From Watersipora subatra (Eukaryota; Bryozoa; Gymnolaemata; Cheilostomatida; Watersiporidae): DNA of 64,000 bases. The translations under genes and the position numbers were made by a program. The notes below the pieces were generated by a model that was not told where the DNA came from, did no database searches, and worked only from the letters and a program-made list of their open reading frames with translations. Shown here piece by piece: positions 62,418 to 64,000 of the stretch. Location of the stretch: contig NC_088718.1 in NCBI RefSeq assembly GCF_963576615.1, positions 27,999,377-28,063,376 of the forward strand. The letters run 5' to 3'. Within the stretch, counting starts at the first letter, position 1; every line of letters starts with the position of its first letter.

Positions 62418-64000
62418 CTGACACGCTAGATGAATACTAAAATGTTTAGTAGGTTATGCGTGAGTCATCTTCAAACTAATAGAGTATTTATTCCATCAAC
62501 CGCGTATCATTGAAAGTAGCTGGACATTGTGAGGATAATTCCAAGTTTATATCCTTTGCAGTTTAAACAATTTTTCAGAAATAGTAAACTTTCTCGGTGC
62601 TACGTACTAGCTAAATAAAAAAGTGGATGGCAACTATGGATATATTATTTTGACAAAGCTGTTTACTTTTCCTGCAATAGTAAGAGATTTGTAAGATTTT
62701 TTTTTCTTTTTTGTTGTTTTTAAAATACATTCTTCTGGCATCTTCTTGTATTTATGATTTCACTGTGTCTACATTCGTTCCATTAATAGCCATGTTTGCA
62801 TAAATGAGAGCTTTAGTCAGCTACAAGAGATAATCATTATAAAGTGTTTATGCATTCAGCCAGTCGGATATGACAGTTTTGCTTTCACATATAGATCCTG
62901 CTAACACACAATGCTGTTTTTAAGTCTTGTTTTCAGAGGATGCTGCCTCTAGGTCATAATACAAGGCATCGCTTTACTTTTACAGTTTAGTAGATGAGTT
63001 TTGTCAGTTTGTGCGAGTTGAACTGTCTTTTTCAAACTGTCACTTCTGTTTCTCACCGAGTCAATCAAAAAATGTATCTTCATCAACTGAGATGGTTACG
63101 TTAATGCTTTGACCTCTAGACAAGAACCAATATTAAGTGTCGTCTTCTCACATCACTGATTCAATTGATCTTGCTAGTCCAACTGAGGTACATTCTACAG
63201 TATTATTTGCAGAAGACCTTTGCTGTATTCTGTCAACAAATGGAGAGTCATCGGATGGAGCACATCTTGAGGGTCATTTTGGTTTTTGTGGCTCACTTTG
63301 CGTCAGCGCAGGAAAACAACCCAACTATGATAGGTATATGCTAGAGAGACTATGATCCCACAGTTTAGCTGAAACCATGGATGTCTCAACTGAACTTCTG
63401 CCATTATGGAGAACTTGCATTCCCACCAGTTTTCTTCAATGGCTATGTATCTCTTCCTCTGTTTATATACATACATATATACGCTAAATACTTATAGATA
63501 ATTATTAATATATAGCGCTACCATATACAACACACAAAAACACAGGCGTATATTCTTGTGTCTTTGTGTTTTGTATATAGTAGAACTTTGTATTTAGAGG
63601 TAGTTACACCAAAAAGAGAGTTTTGTGTGGAATATGCAAGAAAGTTCATAAATTAAATACACACCAGGAGACATGGTTACTACATGTACATGGATTGGGG
63701 TGGATGGTAGCTAATCACAACTCATGTAATACTTATGATGTACTTGGTTCAAAAACGCATTTTGTTTTAAATTGAATATTCCTATCATATATTTTTTTAT
63801 CTTATCCATATAATAATAGGGTAAGAGGAAAAATACTTTGCTAAAACTCACTACAAATCTGTTTGGAACACATTGAAAATCTGCTCTCGTAAGGTACCGC
63901 TTGTCACCAGCAATGACAAGCGTTATTACTATTATTTTACTCTATGAAAATTTCACTTTCAGAGTAGAGTTCCTTTTAGTAAGCACTTTATCAATGCTGT
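62418..64000. other. No gene seen
   Basis: An imperfect hairpin at about 63519-63585 (ATATACAACACACAAAAACA and its rough complement) is the only structure noted. Open frames are short and without motifs. Confidence 0.55.

Overview
This is AT-rich nuclear DNA from a eukaryote, almost certainly an animal. Predicted genes are split by GT-AG introns. There are long (TA)n microsatellites, tRNA-derived SINE heads and a dense, nested set of animal-type transposons: P-type with a THAP domain, hAT, mariner/pogo, KDZ, an R4/Dong-like LINE and Helitron-like ends. The mix suits a marine invertebrate, but nothing here fixes the phylum. No prokaryotic operons, rRNA genes, CRISPR arrays or conserved housekeeping genes were recognised. 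Layout: 1-2.8 kb holds a SINE head, a Helitron-like repeat ending at a (TA)n tract, an hAT-type element with a pogo/Tigger-like fragment inside it, and a tandem duplication. 2.8-6.8 kb shows no gene. 6.8-10.75 kb is a 41-bp minisatellite split by a 2.35-kb fold-back transposon that itself carries three or more insertions. 11.8-15.1 kb is a nearly complete but dead R4/Dong-like LINE starting at a (TA)n tract. 18.8-22.3 kb is an unrecognised ten-exon plus-strand gene. 23.6-31.5 kb is a thirteen-exon minus-strand KDZ transposase gene whose last ten exons form one continuous frame with the D, D and E motifs. 32.2-36.1 kb holds a pogo/Tigger-like element inside one copy of a tandem duplication and an hAT-type relic with a perfect 8-bp target duplication. 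36.6-39.9 kb is a minus-strand Cys/His-rich gene with recognisable N- and C-terminal parts but no middle. 41.1-47.7 kb is a whole P-type transposon with terminal inverted repeats, an 8-bp target duplication, a split THAP domain and a transposase frame broken by three stops. 48-64 kb is mostly gene-free and carries a TA-flanked element full of one short repeated motif, a mariner fold-back with a transposase fragment, two Helitron-like ends facing each other, a SINE head, a truncated LINE tail, an LTR-like segment and a Harbinger-like MITE. How the parts relate: the KDZ gene and its two neighbours (tail-to-tail at 18.8-22.3 kb, upstream and co-directed at 36.6-39.9 kb) are the densest coding region. 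A roughly 70-bp sequence occurs in inverted orientation near 20.2 kb and 40.0 kb, around the KDZ and Cys/His genes. This is suggestive, not proof, of one very large composite element. Exon coordinates are read by eye from splice sites, reading phase and motif recognition; no database search or transcript data was available.
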